From positions 1,042,140-1,106,139 of the forward strand of contig CP091241.1 in assembly GCA_027627685.1 (NCBI GenBank): DNA of 64,000 bases, written 5' to 3'. Both the position numbers and the translations under genes were made by a program. Under the pieces are notes generated by a model. It did no database searches. It saw only the letters and a list, made by a program, of their open reading frames with translations, and had not been told where the DNA came from. This stretch comes from Hyphomonadaceae bacterium ML37. GTDB taxonomy: Bacteria > Pseudomonadota > Alphaproteobacteria > Caulobacterales > Maricaulaceae. Below, piece after piece: positions 27,138-35,423 of this stretch (positions are counted from its first letter, which is position 1; each line of letters begins with the position of its first letter).

Positions 27138-27920
27138 ATGCATCTAGCTTTCTTGGACGAGTTCGGACATTGCGGACCTTACATAGCTAGGAGCGATCCG
27201 CGCTACAATCAAAGCCCCGTTTTTGGTTTGGCGGGTTATGTAATTCCCCACATTGAAGCCCGTAATTTTGCAACATTCGTTCTTAAACTTAAGAGTACGA
27301 TGCTGGCAGCTGATTTGGCTCACGTCCGAAAGCATCCTGCGACGTGGGAGAAAAAAGGAAGTGCGCTAATCACGACAAAGAATATACGTAAATATGCCCA
27401 CATCAGGGAGGGGCTGTCCCGCTTTCTAAACGAGCTTTATAAAAGAAGAGGGCGAATTTTTTGGTACGGTCGGGAAAAGTATTTATCACCAGAGCAAAGT
27501 CGCCCGAGCGGCTTGTATGCCACTGTGCTAGGGCACTCCATTAGGAGCCTGAACGATTTTGTGGAAGGAAACAACAGTCAATTTATGATGATTCTCGACC
27601 AGCACTCGGACCGTATTCGCCTTATTGAAACTGCTGCAAAGACAATGTTTAGTCCGGAAAATCCAACACGTTCTTTAATTGAACCGCCGTTTGAAGTGGA
27701 GAGCCACTTATACCAGACGATACAAGCAGCGGACTGGATCGCAACTTTGGTCGGCCGATTGCTCACCCACCAAGTTGCACCACAAGCGTATTCTGACTGG
27801 GAGTGGTCGGAGAGGCTATTTGGGGAAAAGGTCCGCTCTCTGTCAACGAATAGCCGCCTTTGGAGGCCGCGCCCCAAGACTACACGGCCATTGGCGTTTG
27901 GCCCGCCAAAAGAAAGATGA
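27138..27920 (+). CDS. DUF3800 protein
   Basis: The protein has about 260 residues and opens HLAFLDEFGHCGPYI, corresponding to the DUF3800 N-terminal acidic motif (D-E-x-G; here DEFG as in one phage/mobile-element subfamily). The rest keeps the expected RNase H-like features: ILDQHSDR in the middle and QAADWIATLVGR near the C-terminus with an invariant Asp. DUF3800 proteins are often near defence genes and phage remnants and may be nucleases; function here is unproven. Base composition is clearly lower in G+C than the flanks and ATG 27138 has no strong ribosome site, which suggests horizontal acquisition. An in-frame upstream ATG at 27048 would add 30 unlikely residues. Confidence 0.8.
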   Translation: MHLAFLDEFGHCGPYIARSDPRYNQSPVFGLAGYVIPHIEARNFATFVLKLKSTMLAADLAHVRKHPATWEKKGSALITTKNIRKYAHIREGLSRFLNELYKRRGRIFWYGREKYLSPEQSRPSGLYATVLGHSIRSLNDFVEGNNSQFMMILDQHSDRIRLIETAAKTMFSPENPTRSLIEPPFEVESHLYQTIQAADWIATLVGRLLTHQVAPQAYSDWEWSERLFGEKVRSLSTNSRLWRPRPKTTRPLAFGPPKER

Positions 27921-27997
27921 ATAAGGAATTCGTTTTTAAATCGTAGTTCAAAAAATCTTTAATAACATTCATAAAAATCCATCCGTTTTACTCAAAT

Positions 27998-28469
27998 TCA
28001 ACCCCCCACCCCCGCATGAAAACTCTTCACCCATTCGGCTTCCTGCACCACGGCCTCGCTGTCCATGCCCTGGTGCAGGCGCCAGCGGGAGACTTCTGCC
28101 CAGTCCCACAGGGGGCTGGCGGTGGTGATTCGCGCTTTTTAGGGCGGGGAAGCCGGCGCCGCGCTCGCCGCTGACATAGTTGGAGATGGCTGAGCGGGTG
28201 AGGTTGGCTCGGGCCGCGATCTCCGACTGGCTGACCCAGACATCCGGCTCCAGCCGCTCGATGCGGGCGCCTGTCTTCTCTACGTCGCGGCAGGCGGAGG
28301 TGACGGCGTTTGCAAAGCTGTCCGCCTCGCGGGTTAAGGCGGCAATGACGGCGCCGCGATGCACCGTTAGCGTCGCGTCATCCCAGCCCGCCTCAAAAAA
28401 GCGATCCTAGAAATCATCCGCGTGCGGGTCGACGCCGGAGACGATGAGGGCGAATTCATAAGCGTTCAT
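27998..28469 (-). pseudogene. HTH DNA-binding protein pseudogene (nonsense plus frameshift)
   Basis: Reading from ATG 28469 gives MNAYEFALIVSGVDPHADDF, then a TAG at 28409-28407. The same frame continues DRFFEAGWDDATLTVHRGA, then a Cro/C1-type helix-turn-helix region (VWVSQSEIAARANLTRSAI and SNYVSGERGAGFPAL). Near the end the frame must shift by one base to reach RITTASPLWDWAEVSRWRLH, where it resumes the family C-terminus to a TGA at 27998. So a helix-turn-helix antitoxin-like protein of roughly 155 residues was broken by at least two mutations. The two halves join as one domain. No intact copy is seen nearby. Confidence 0.85.
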
Positions 28470-28554
28470 GGCGGGGCTGCGTCCTGGGGCGGGGCGGGAT
28501 CGTAACGTCAGATTCTGTGAGCTGTGAACATTTGTCAACGGGTGGGAGGAGCTT

Positions 28555-28687
28555 CCTCTCCCCCCTTTATGGGGGAGAGGATAAAGGTGAGGGGGCGGCG
28601 CCGGTCCGGCCCAACGCGGCGGCGCAAGGTGAGACGGAGAGGTCCGCCCCCCTCACCCTACCCTCTCCCCCACAAGTGGGGGAGAGG
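28555..28687. repeat. Paired inverted GC-rich repeat units
   Basis: Each end holds a short palindrome: CCTCTCCCCC/GGGGGAGAGG at 28555-28580 and an 11-bp arm pair at 28662-28687 with a 4-base loop. The units GGGGGAGAGGATAAAGGTG and its reverse-complement partner (GGGGGAGAGGGTAGGGTG) face each other across about 60 bp. I see no gene in 28470-29274 apart from these repeats. This looks like a REP/BIME-type or decayed miniature element; a shadow ORF crosses it. Confidence 0.75.
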
Positions 28688-29017
28688 AGGCTTTGACGCC
28701 TGGGGGTTTACCGGCATCGCTTTCGCCTGGCCCAGCCGGGAAGGGCGTTCGGGTTGCTTGATCCACACGCCCGCCAAACCCGATTGGCGAGTCTCCCGCA
28801 AGGCGTCTCCGGCGCGTCAAGGCCAAGCCTTCAGCCTGCCGCAGAGCGGTGCCTCGGATCAAGTCCGGGGCGGCCTTGACCCGCCGGAGCGCTTGCGAGT
28901 GAGGCCCCCAAGAACGATCCGGGGGATCGTTCGACGGGCCGAACGGGCTGCCGTGGGGTTTAGGGGGAGGATTGGGCCGGGAGCGGCTTGACGCCGGTTA
29001 TTCCGGCGCCATTTTCT

Positions 29018-29164
29018 TCCCCCGCTTGCAAGGGAGGTGTCCGCGAAGCGGACGGAGGGGGGGGGACACACCGCTCCGCCTGCGCCGCCCCCGATGATTG
29101 ACCGCCTGATCCCCCCTCCGTCTGGCGCTGCGCGCCATCCACCTCCCCCGCGCGCGGGGGAGGA
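29018..29164. repeat. Second pair of inverted GC-rich repeat units
   Basis: The left unit (from TTCCCCCGCTTGCAAGGGAG, continuing GGTGTCC and GGACGGAGGGG) and the right unit (reverse complement reading CTCCCCCGCGCGCGGGGGAG, then GGTGGATGG and ACGGAGGGGG) share the same architecture: hairpin, GGTG, hairpin, ACGGAGGGGG. They flank about 60 bp. It differs in sequence from the 28555 pair but has the same layout, which suggests a second repeat family of extragenic elements. Confidence 0.65.
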
Positions 29165-29274
29165 AAGCCGTGTGCGCGCACGCCCCGCCTCCCCACATTT
29201 CCATTGCGTCTCAATGACTTATGTGACCTTGTCGGCGGCACGGCGCAGTCCGCGCCGCTTCGGGGAGTCTGTCC

Positions 29275-29721
29275 ATGCGTTGTTTGCCCACTCAACTGAC
29301 CGCCGCTCTGATCGTCCTGGCTGCGGGCGCTGCGCCTGTGATGGCGGACGAGGTGTGGTCCACCCCGTTCGGGGACATGCAGTGGGAGACCACGCTGCGC
29401 GATATGGCGGTGTTCAATCTCTATGGCGACGGGGTGGCGCCGTCGGAGATGCGCCTGTTCCTGCCGGACCTGCAGAATGATGTGATGGGCGGGCGCGGCC
29501 ATTATTCGGGCTTCTGGACCGCCGAGAGCGGCTCGCCGGCGTGCAGCGCGGCGCTGACCGATCCCATGGGCACGACCACCTATGACTGGGGCCGGGTGGA
29601 GCTGACCTTCGACAATCCCGAGTTTCCGTCCAGCTGGACGGCCCGGTTCGGCGTCTGTTTCGGCGAGCCGGTGGAAGAGTTCCGCGGCGAGACGCCGGCA
29701 GGTGCGGGGACGGGGAAGTAG
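29275..29721 (+). CDS. Small secreted protein
   Basis: The 148-residue protein has a signal peptide at residues 1-24 (hydrophobic LTAALIVLAAGAAPVMA with cleavage after VMA-D). The mature part is mixed alpha/beta with two cysteines (SPACSAALTD and FGVCFGEP) that could pair, and aromatic-rich WSTPFGDMQWET and SGFWTAESG. It has no membrane segment, so it is probably periplasmic or secreted. It is transcribed away from the repeats and stands alone. I do not recognise the family. Confidence 0.65.
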   Translation: MRCLPTQLTAALIVLAAGAAPVMADEVWSTPFGDMQWETTLRDMAVFNLYGDGVAPSEMRLFLPDLQNDVMGGRGHYSGFWTAESGSPACSAALTDPMGTTTYDWGRVELTFDNPEFPSSWTARFGVCFGEPVEEFRGETPAGAGTGK

Positions 29722-29754
29722 GGGGCTTCTGGCCCAAACCCTCACCGCTGTTTT

Positions 29755-29791
29755 CCCGGACAGCCCCGGCCTTGAGCCGGGGCTGTCCGGG
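29755..29791. repeat. Perfect 16-bp inverted repeat with 5-base loop
   Basis: CCCGGACAGCCCCGGC (29755-29770), loop CTTGA, then its exact reverse complement (29776-29791). It lies 33 bp after the secreted-protein gene. The lack of a following T-run argues against a classical terminator; it could be an extragenic palindrome or a factor-binding site. Confidence 0.8.
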
Positions 29792-29990
29792 ACCCATCCC
29801 CGCTCCTTTGAGCCGCCTCGGCGTTGGAGATGATCAGTGGATGGGTCCGGGGCCGGCTGCGCCGCCCGGGAAAACACGGTGGGTTGATCTCATCCACCCC
29901 AGCCCCGCGTTATTCTATAACGCGCAGACAGGCCCGCGCCGCGCATGCTAACCCTCTGACCGAAACAGATATTCGGCGGAGGGTGTTGAG

Positions 29991-32081
29991 ATGCGGGTCA
30001 TGATGCGGTTGTGGGCGGCGGTGCTGGCGGCGCCTCTGGTTCTGACAGCGTGTGGCGAGGACGCCGGCACGGCGGATGAGCCGGGCGCGCCCGAAGCCGA
30101 TCGCTGGGGGCAGAGCGAGCCTGCCGACGCGGTCTTTACTGTGCTCACCAGCGGAACGGCCATCGGCGCGCTGGAGGTCTGGCGCGAAGAGGTCGGCTAC
30201 GCTATCGGCTATGAATTCCGCAATAACGGGCGCGGGCCGACCTATCAGGAAGATATCCGCCTCGACGCCGCCGGTTATCCTGTCCACTGGACGGTGGAGG
30301 GCGCGACCACGTTCGGCAATCAGGTGGACGAAATGTTCCATCGCGATGAGGCCGGCGCGCGCTGGCGTGATTCCACCGGCGAGGGAGAGGCGTCGCCGGA
30401 CGGCCCGGCGCTCTATGTGCCGCAGAACGCCAGCCCGTATGCGCTGGGCCTGGCGGCGCGGGCTTTGATGGCGGCGCCGGAGCGCACCCTGCCGGCCCTG
30501 CCCGGCGGGTCGCTGCGCCTGGACCCGGTGGAGACGCTGGAGGTGACCCATGCCGATGGCGGGGTGCGTGCGGTGAGCGTCTGGGCGCTGTCAGGCACCA
30601 GCCTGAACCCGTCCTGGGTGCTGATGGACGGCGAGGATTTCTTCGGCACGGTGTCGCCGCGCTTTGCGGTGCTGGCGCAAGGGTTTGAGGGCGAGGATGC
30701 ACGCCTGCGCGAGCGGGCGGGGCGTTACGAGTCCGAGCGCTATGGCGCCATCCAGGAGAGGGTCGCGCGGCGATACGAGACGCCGGTGCGCATCGCCCAT
30801 GTGCGCGTGTTCGATCCTGATGCGCTGGGCCTGACGGATCTGGTGTCGGTACGCGTGGAGGGCGAGCGGATCGTGGCGGTGGAGGCGCCGGACGCGCGCC
30901 AGACCGGCGAGACGGTGATTGACGGCGCGGGCGGGACGCTGGTCCCGGGCCTGTTTGAGATGCATGCGCATTTGAGCGAGACGGCGGCGTTTCTGAACAT
31001 TGCCGCAGGCGTGACCAGCGTGCGCGACATGGGCAATGACAATGACAGCCTGGACCGGCTGGTGGCCGATATCGAGGCGGGCCGGGTGGCCGGGCCGCGC
31101 GTGTTCCGCAGCGCCTTCATCGAGGGGCGCAGCCCGTTCAACTCCAATTCCGGCGTGCTGGTGGATTCGGTGGAGGACGCGGTGGCCGCCGTCCACGCCT
31201 ATGCCGACCGGGGCGGGTTCCACCAGATCAAGATCTACAACTCCATGAGCCCGGACTGGATCCCCGAGGTGATCGCCGCCGCGCGCGAGCGCGAGATGCG
31301 GGTGTCGGGCCATGTGCCCGCCTTCACCAATGCCGACGCCATGATCGCGGCGGGCTATGACGAGATCACCCATATCAACCAGCTCATGCTGGGCTGGGTG
31401 CTGGATGAGGGCGAGGATACGCGCACGCTTCTAAGGCTGACCGCGCTCAAGCGCCTGCCCGATCTGGATCTCGACAGCGAGGCCGTGACGGCGACGCTGG
31501 ACGCGATGGTGGCGCGGGGCGTGGCGATCGATCCCACCCTGGTGATCCATGAATCGCTTCTGCTGTCGCGCAATGGCGAAGTGAACCCCGGCGCGGTGGA
31601 TTATATCGATCACATGCCGGTCTCGGTGCAGCGCTCGGCGCGCAGCGCCTGGGTGGAGATTGCCTCTGATGCGGATGACGCGGCCTATCGCGGCGCGTTC
31701 GACCAGATCATCGAGACCCTGCGGCGCATGCACGCGCGCGGGATTTTCCTGGTCCCCGGCACCGACACGGGCGGCTCCTTCACCTTCCACCGCGAGCTGG
31801 AGCTGTATCAGCAGATCGGCATGAGCCCGGCGGAGATTCTCGCCTGGGCCGGTCACGGCATGGCCGAATATCTGGGCGCGGGCGACGAGGTCGGCCGTAT
31901 CGCACCGGGCTATCTGGCGGACTTTTTCCTGGTGCCGGGCGATCCCACGGCGGACCTGAAAGCCATCAAGACCATCGCCATGGTGGCCGCTGACGGCGTG
32001 ATCTATTTCCCGGCGGATATCTATCCGGAGTTCGGGATCAGGCCGTTTGCGGACGCGCCGGCGGTGAGCGTGGCGGAGTAG
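29991..32081 (+). CDS. Lipoprotein amidohydrolase (metal-dependent hydrolase)
   Basis: The 696-residue protein carries a lipoprotein signal (hydrophobic VLAAPLVLTAC with lipobox Cys at about residue 21), so it is probably anchored in a membrane. The amidohydrolase fold begins around residue 300: VIDGAGGTLVPGLFEMHAHLSE with the MHAH metal pair, then KIYNSM, RVSGHVPAF, THINQLML and PGTDTGGS near residue 590. The first 250 residues contain no metal motif and may be a beta-rich appendage. Such enzymes cleave peptides, hydantoins or imides; the substrate is not assignable. The TonB/peptide uptake context and the following transporter/peptidase genes suggest peptide scavenging, an inference. Alternative ATGs 30000 and 30003 lie just downstream. 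Confidence 0.87.
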   Translation: MRVMMRLWAAVLAAPLVLTACGEDAGTADEPGAPEADRWGQSEPADAVFTVLTSGTAIGALEVWREEVGYAIGYEFRNNGRGPTYQEDIRLDAAGYPVHWTVEGATTFGNQVDEMFHRDEAGARWRDSTGEGEASPDGPALYVPQNASPYALGLAARALMAAPERTLPALPGGSLRLDPVETLEVTHADGGVRAVSVWALSGTSLNPSWVLMDGEDFFGTVSPRFAVLAQGFEGEDARLRERAGRYESERYGAIQERVARRYETPVRIAHVRVFDPDALGLTDLVSVRVEGERIVAVEAPDARQTGETVIDGAGGTLVPGLFEMHAHLSETAAFLNIAAGVTSVRDMGNDNDSLDRLVADIEAGRVAGPRVFRSAFIEGRSPFNSNSGVLVDSVEDAVAAVHAYADRGGFHQIKIYNSMSPDWIPEVIAAAREREMRVSGHVPAFTNADAMIAAGYDEITHINQLMLGWVLDEGEDTRTLLRLTALKRLPDLDLDSEAVTATLDAMVARGVAIDPTLVIHESLLLSRNGEVNPGAVDYIDHMPVSVQRSARSAWVEIASDADDAAYRGAFDQIIETLRRMHARGIFLVPGTDTGGSFTFHRELELYQQIGMSPAEILAWAGHGMAEYLGAGDEVGRIAPGYLADFFLVPGDPTADLKAIKTIAMVAADGVIYFPADIYPEFGIRPFADAPAVSVAE

Positions 32082-32186
32082 GGGAGCGATTCCTCCCTCA
32101 CCTCCCCACGGCGCCGGGCGGGTTTCCAGACGGGCTGCGGCGCGCTAATCCTTTGGCAATCATGCGCGGACCGGAGGGGGAGTTCC

Positions 32187-33833
32187 ATGAGCGACGAAGT
32201 GCGCAGCAGCGGCGGCGCCGAGCGCCAGACCGGCATTCTCGGCCTGATCGAGCGGGCCGGGAACCGGCTCCCCGACCCGGCTTTCATCTTCTTCTATCTG
32301 ATCCTGTTCATGGTGGTGATCTCCACCATCGCCTATTTCCTGGGCTGGTCGGTGGCCCATCCTACCTTGCGCGACGCCGACGGCGCCCCCCAGGCGGTCA
32401 ACGCCATCAGCGCGCTGCACCCGGACTCCCTGCGCCATCTTCTGGTGGACATGCCGCGCATCTTCACCAGCTTCCACCCGCTGGGCTATGTGCTGGTGGT
32501 GATGCTGGGTGCAGGCGTGGCCGAGCGGGCGGGCCTGTTCGGCACGGCGATGCGCGCCGCGGTGCGCGACGTGCCGCGGCTGCTGCTTACCCCGGCGGTG
32601 GCGCTGGCGGCGATGATGGGCAATCTGGCCGCCGACGCGGCCTATGTGGTGCTAATCCCGCTGGCCGCTGTGATCTACGCAGCCGCCGGACGTCACCCCA
32701 TCGCGGGCATTACGGCCGCCTTTGCGGGCGTGTCGGGCGGGTTCTCGGCCAACCTTCTGCCCGGCCAGCTGGATGCGCTGCTGTTCGGCATCACCGAAGC
32801 CACGGTGGTGGCCCTCGATCCGGGCTGGACGATGAATATCGCGGGCAACTGGTATTTCATCGCGGCGATGACCTTCCTTTTCCTGCCGGTGATCTGGTTT
32901 GTCACCGACCGCATCGTGGAGCCGCGCCTGGGCCAGTGGACCGGCGGCACGGTGGCGGGCGGCGCGCCCAGGACCGGCGATGAAGACCCTGAAGGCGAAA
33001 CCACGCCGGCGCAGAAAAAGGGCCTCGCCCACGCCGGGCTCGCCGTGCTGGCGGTGTGCTTTGTCTGGCTGTTCCTGACGGTGGATCTGGTCAGCCTCAT
33101 CACCTTGGGCGGGGTCTCGCTTTATGGCGGCAATGCGCCGCTCTATGCGGGCGATCCCGAGCTCAGCGTGGCGCAGAATCTGGTGCCCTTCTTCTCGTCC
33201 CTGGTGGCGGGCTTCATGATCCTGTTCATCTTCGCCGGCATCGCCTATGGCCGCGCGGCGGGCACGATCAAGGACCATCGCGACATCGTCGACATGATGG
33301 CCGGCGCCATGAAGGACATGGGCTATTATCTCGTGCTGGCCTTCTTCGCGGCCTATTTCGTGGAGATGTTCAACCAGTCCCAGCTGGGCCTGATCTCGGC
33401 GGTGAACGGCGCCAACGCCATTCAGGCGTCCGGCCTGCCGCTGCCTATCGTGCTGGGCCTGATCGTGGTGTTTGCCGCCATCCTCAACCTGTTCGTCGGC
33501 TCGGCCAGCGCCAAGTGGGCGCTGATGGCGCCGGTGCTGGTGCCGATGCTGATGCTGCTCAATGTCAGTCCGGAAATGGCCACCGCGGCCTACCGCGTGG
33601 GCGACAGCGCCACCAATATCATCACGCCGCTGATGGTGTATTTCCCGCTGGTGCTGGTGTTCGCGCGCCGCTGGGTGCCGGAGTTCGGCATCGGGTCGCT
33701 GACCTCGGCGATGATCCCGTATTCGATCTGGCTTCTGATCGTGGGCATCGCGATGACGGTCGGGTGGGTATATCTGGGGCTGCCGCTGGGGCCGGGCGCG
33801 GATGTCGCCTATACCCTGCCGGCAGCCGGCTAG
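32187..33833 (+). CDS. AbgT-family transporter (first of tandem pair)
   Basis: The 548-residue protein is a multi-spanning (about 11-13 helices) member of the AbgT family, which takes up p-aminobenzoyl-glutamate or exports sulfonamide antimetabolites. Family fingerprints are ERAGNRLPDPAFIFFYLIL near the N-terminus, AFAGVSGGFSANLLPGQLDA, FVGSASAKWALMAPVLVPM, and AAYRVGDSATNIITPLMVYF near the C-terminus. A cytoplasmic polar loop (about residues 255-285) sits mid-sequence. GGAGGGGGAG precedes the ATG. It is followed 12 bp later by a second AbgT gene with the same motifs, so the pair likely arose by duplication. Substrate specificity is unknown. Confidence 0.9.
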   Translation: MSDEVRSSGGAERQTGILGLIERAGNRLPDPAFIFFYLILFMVVISTIAYFLGWSVAHPTLRDADGAPQAVNAISALHPDSLRHLLVDMPRIFTSFHPLGYVLVVMLGAGVAERAGLFGTAMRAAVRDVPRLLLTPAVALAAMMGNLAADAAYVVLIPLAAVIYAAAGRHPIAGITAAFAGVSGGFSANLLPGQLDALLFGITEATVVALDPGWTMNIAGNWYFIAAMTFLFLPVIWFVTDRIVEPRLGQWTGGTVAGGAPRTGDEDPEGETTPAQKKGLAHAGLAVLAVCFVWLFLTVDLVSLITLGGVSLYGGNAPLYAGDPELSVAQNLVPFFSSLVAGFMILFIFAGIAYGRAAGTIKDHRDIVDMMAGAMKDMGYYLVLAFFAAYFVEMFNQSQLGLISAVNGANAIQASGLPLPIVLGLIVVFAAILNLFVGSASAKWALMAPVLVPMLMLLNVSPEMATAAYRVGDSATNIITPLMVYFPLVLVFARRWVPEFGIGSLTSAMIPYSIWLLIVGIAMTVGWVYLGLPLGPGADVAYTLPAAG

Positions 33834-33845
33834 GAGGGCGCCGTC

Positions 33846-35423
33846 ATGGCCAGGACAGACGAGACAGGCGCACGCCGCGGCGGGTTTCTGGATGCGGTCG
33901 AGCGCTTCGGCGACCGGCTGCCCGATCCGGTCTTCATTTTCGTCTGGCTGATCGGCATCCTGATGGTGATGTCCGCGGTGGCGGCCTTCGCGCAGTTCAC
34001 CGCGGTCAATCCGATCACCGGCGAAACGCTGATGGCCCAGTCGCTGTTCTCGCGCGACAATGTCCAGCGCCTGCTGACCTCCATGCCCGACACGCTGACC
34101 AGCTTCACCCCGCTTGGGCTGACTCTGGTGATCATGCTGGGCGCGGGGGTGGCCGAGCGCTCCGGCCTGTTCTCCGCCGCGCTGCGCGCCGGGCTTCGCA
34201 ACGCCCCCAAAGCCGCCATGACGCCCATCGTCATGCTGCTGGCGCTGGTGGCGACGCACTCGTCGGATGCGGCCTATGTAGTGCTGATCCCGCTGTCGGG
34301 CGTGATCTATGCGTCCGTGGGCCGCCACCCCATCGCCGGGATCGCGGCGGCGTTTGCGGGCGTGTCGGGCGGGTTCTCGGCCAATTTCATGCCCGGACCC
34401 ATCGATGCGCTGATCCTGGGCGTGACCGAGCCGGCGGTGCACATCATTGATCCGACCTGGACAGTGAATGTCGCGGGCAACTGGTATTTCATCCTGGGCA
34501 TGGCGATCGTGTTTTTCCCCATCGGCTGGTTTGTCACCGACAGGATCATCGAGCCGCGCCTTGGGACATATGTCCCCACCGGCGATACGCCCCTGTCGAG
34601 CCAGAAGGGCGACAGCCAGCTGACGGCGCAGGAGCGCAAGGGGCTGTGGCTGGCGCTGATCGGCTTCCTCGGCGTGACGGGGCTGTGGCTCCTGCTCACC
34701 TTCGGGCCGGGCCAGTATCTGCAGATACCCGGCGCGCCCTGGGACCAGCGCCTGAACCCGATGCTGGACAGCCTGATCGCGTATTTCTTCCTGCTCTTCC
34801 TCATTTGCGGGGTATGCTTCGGCATTCCCACCGGCACGATCAAAAGCCATCGCGACGTGGTGCGCATGTCCACCGAGGCGATGAAGGACATGGCCGGCTA
34901 TATCGTGCTGGCGTTTACCGCCGCACACTTCGTGGTGATGCTCAACTGGACGGGGCTGGGCGCGATCACGGCCATTCATGGCGCCGAGGCCGTGCAGTCG
35001 GCCGGCCTGCCCGCGCCGCTTCTGCTGGCGGTGATGGTGCTGCTGGCCGCCACGCTCAATCTGGTGGTGGGATCGGCCAGCGCCAAATGGGCCTTCATGG
35101 CGCCCTTCCTGGTGCCGATGCTGATGATCCTGGGGATCAGCCCGGAAATGACCACGGCGGCCTATCGCGTGGGCGACAGCGTGACCAATATCATCACGCC
35201 GCTGATGGTGTATTTCCCCATGGTGCTGGCCTTCTGCCGGCGCTGGAATCCCGAGTTCGGGATGGGCGGGCTCCTGTCGAACATGCTGCCCTATTCCTTC
35301 GCCTTCCTGATCGGCGGGCTGGCGCTGACCATTTTCTGGGTCTGGGTCGGACTGCCCGTGGGGCCGGGCGCGCCCATCGGCTATGTCATGCCCGAAGGCG
35401 TGACGCCCGCGATTGGCGGCTAG
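33846..35423 (+). CDS. AbgT-family transporter (second of tandem pair)
   Basis: The 525-residue protein has the same topology and motifs as its upstream neighbour: ERFGDRLPDPVFIFVWLIG, FAGVSGGFSANFMPGPIDA, GSASAKWAFMAPFLVPM and RVGDSVTNIITPLMVYFPM. The two differ most in the periplasmic and inter-domain loops, so they probably carry different substrates or form a heteromer; AbgT proteins known from structure are homodimers. It starts 12 bp after the first transporter's stop and ends directly against the P1 peptidase start with no gap, so the three genes form one operon. The intramembrane GGFSANFMPG loop is intact. Confidence 0.9.
   Translation: MARTDETGARRGGFLDAVERFGDRLPDPVFIFVWLIGILMVMSAVAAFAQFTAVNPITGETLMAQSLFSRDNVQRLLTSMPDTLTSFTPLGLTLVIMLGAGVAERSGLFSAALRAGLRNAPKAAMTPIVMLLALVATHSSDAAYVVLIPLSGVIYASVGRHPIAGIAAAFAGVSGGFSANFMPGPIDALILGVTEPAVHIIDPTWTVNVAGNWYFILGMAIVFFPIGWFVTDRIIEPRLGTYVPTGDTPLSSQKGDSQLTAQERKGLWLALIGFLGVTGLWLLLTFGPGQYLQIPGAPWDQRLNPMLDSLIAYFFLLFLICGVCFGIPTGTIKSHRDVVRMSTEAMKDMAGYIVLAFTAAHFVVMLNWTGLGAITAIHGAEAVQSAGLPAPLLLAVMVLLAATLNLVVGSASAKWAFMAPFLVPMLMILGISPEMTTAAYRVGDSVTNIITPLMVYFPMVLAFCRRWNPEFGMGGLLSNMLPYSFAFLIGGLALTIFWVWVGLPVGPGAPIGYVMPEGVTPAIGG

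Noticed and set aside
28524..28991. 155-codon + ORF in the repeat field
   Set aside because: It crosses the inverted repeats, is extremely Arg/Pro/Gly-rich and has no ribosome site.
28555..29164. Possible CRISPR array
   Set aside because: The repeats are inverted, unequal and irregularly spaced; there are no regular spacers.
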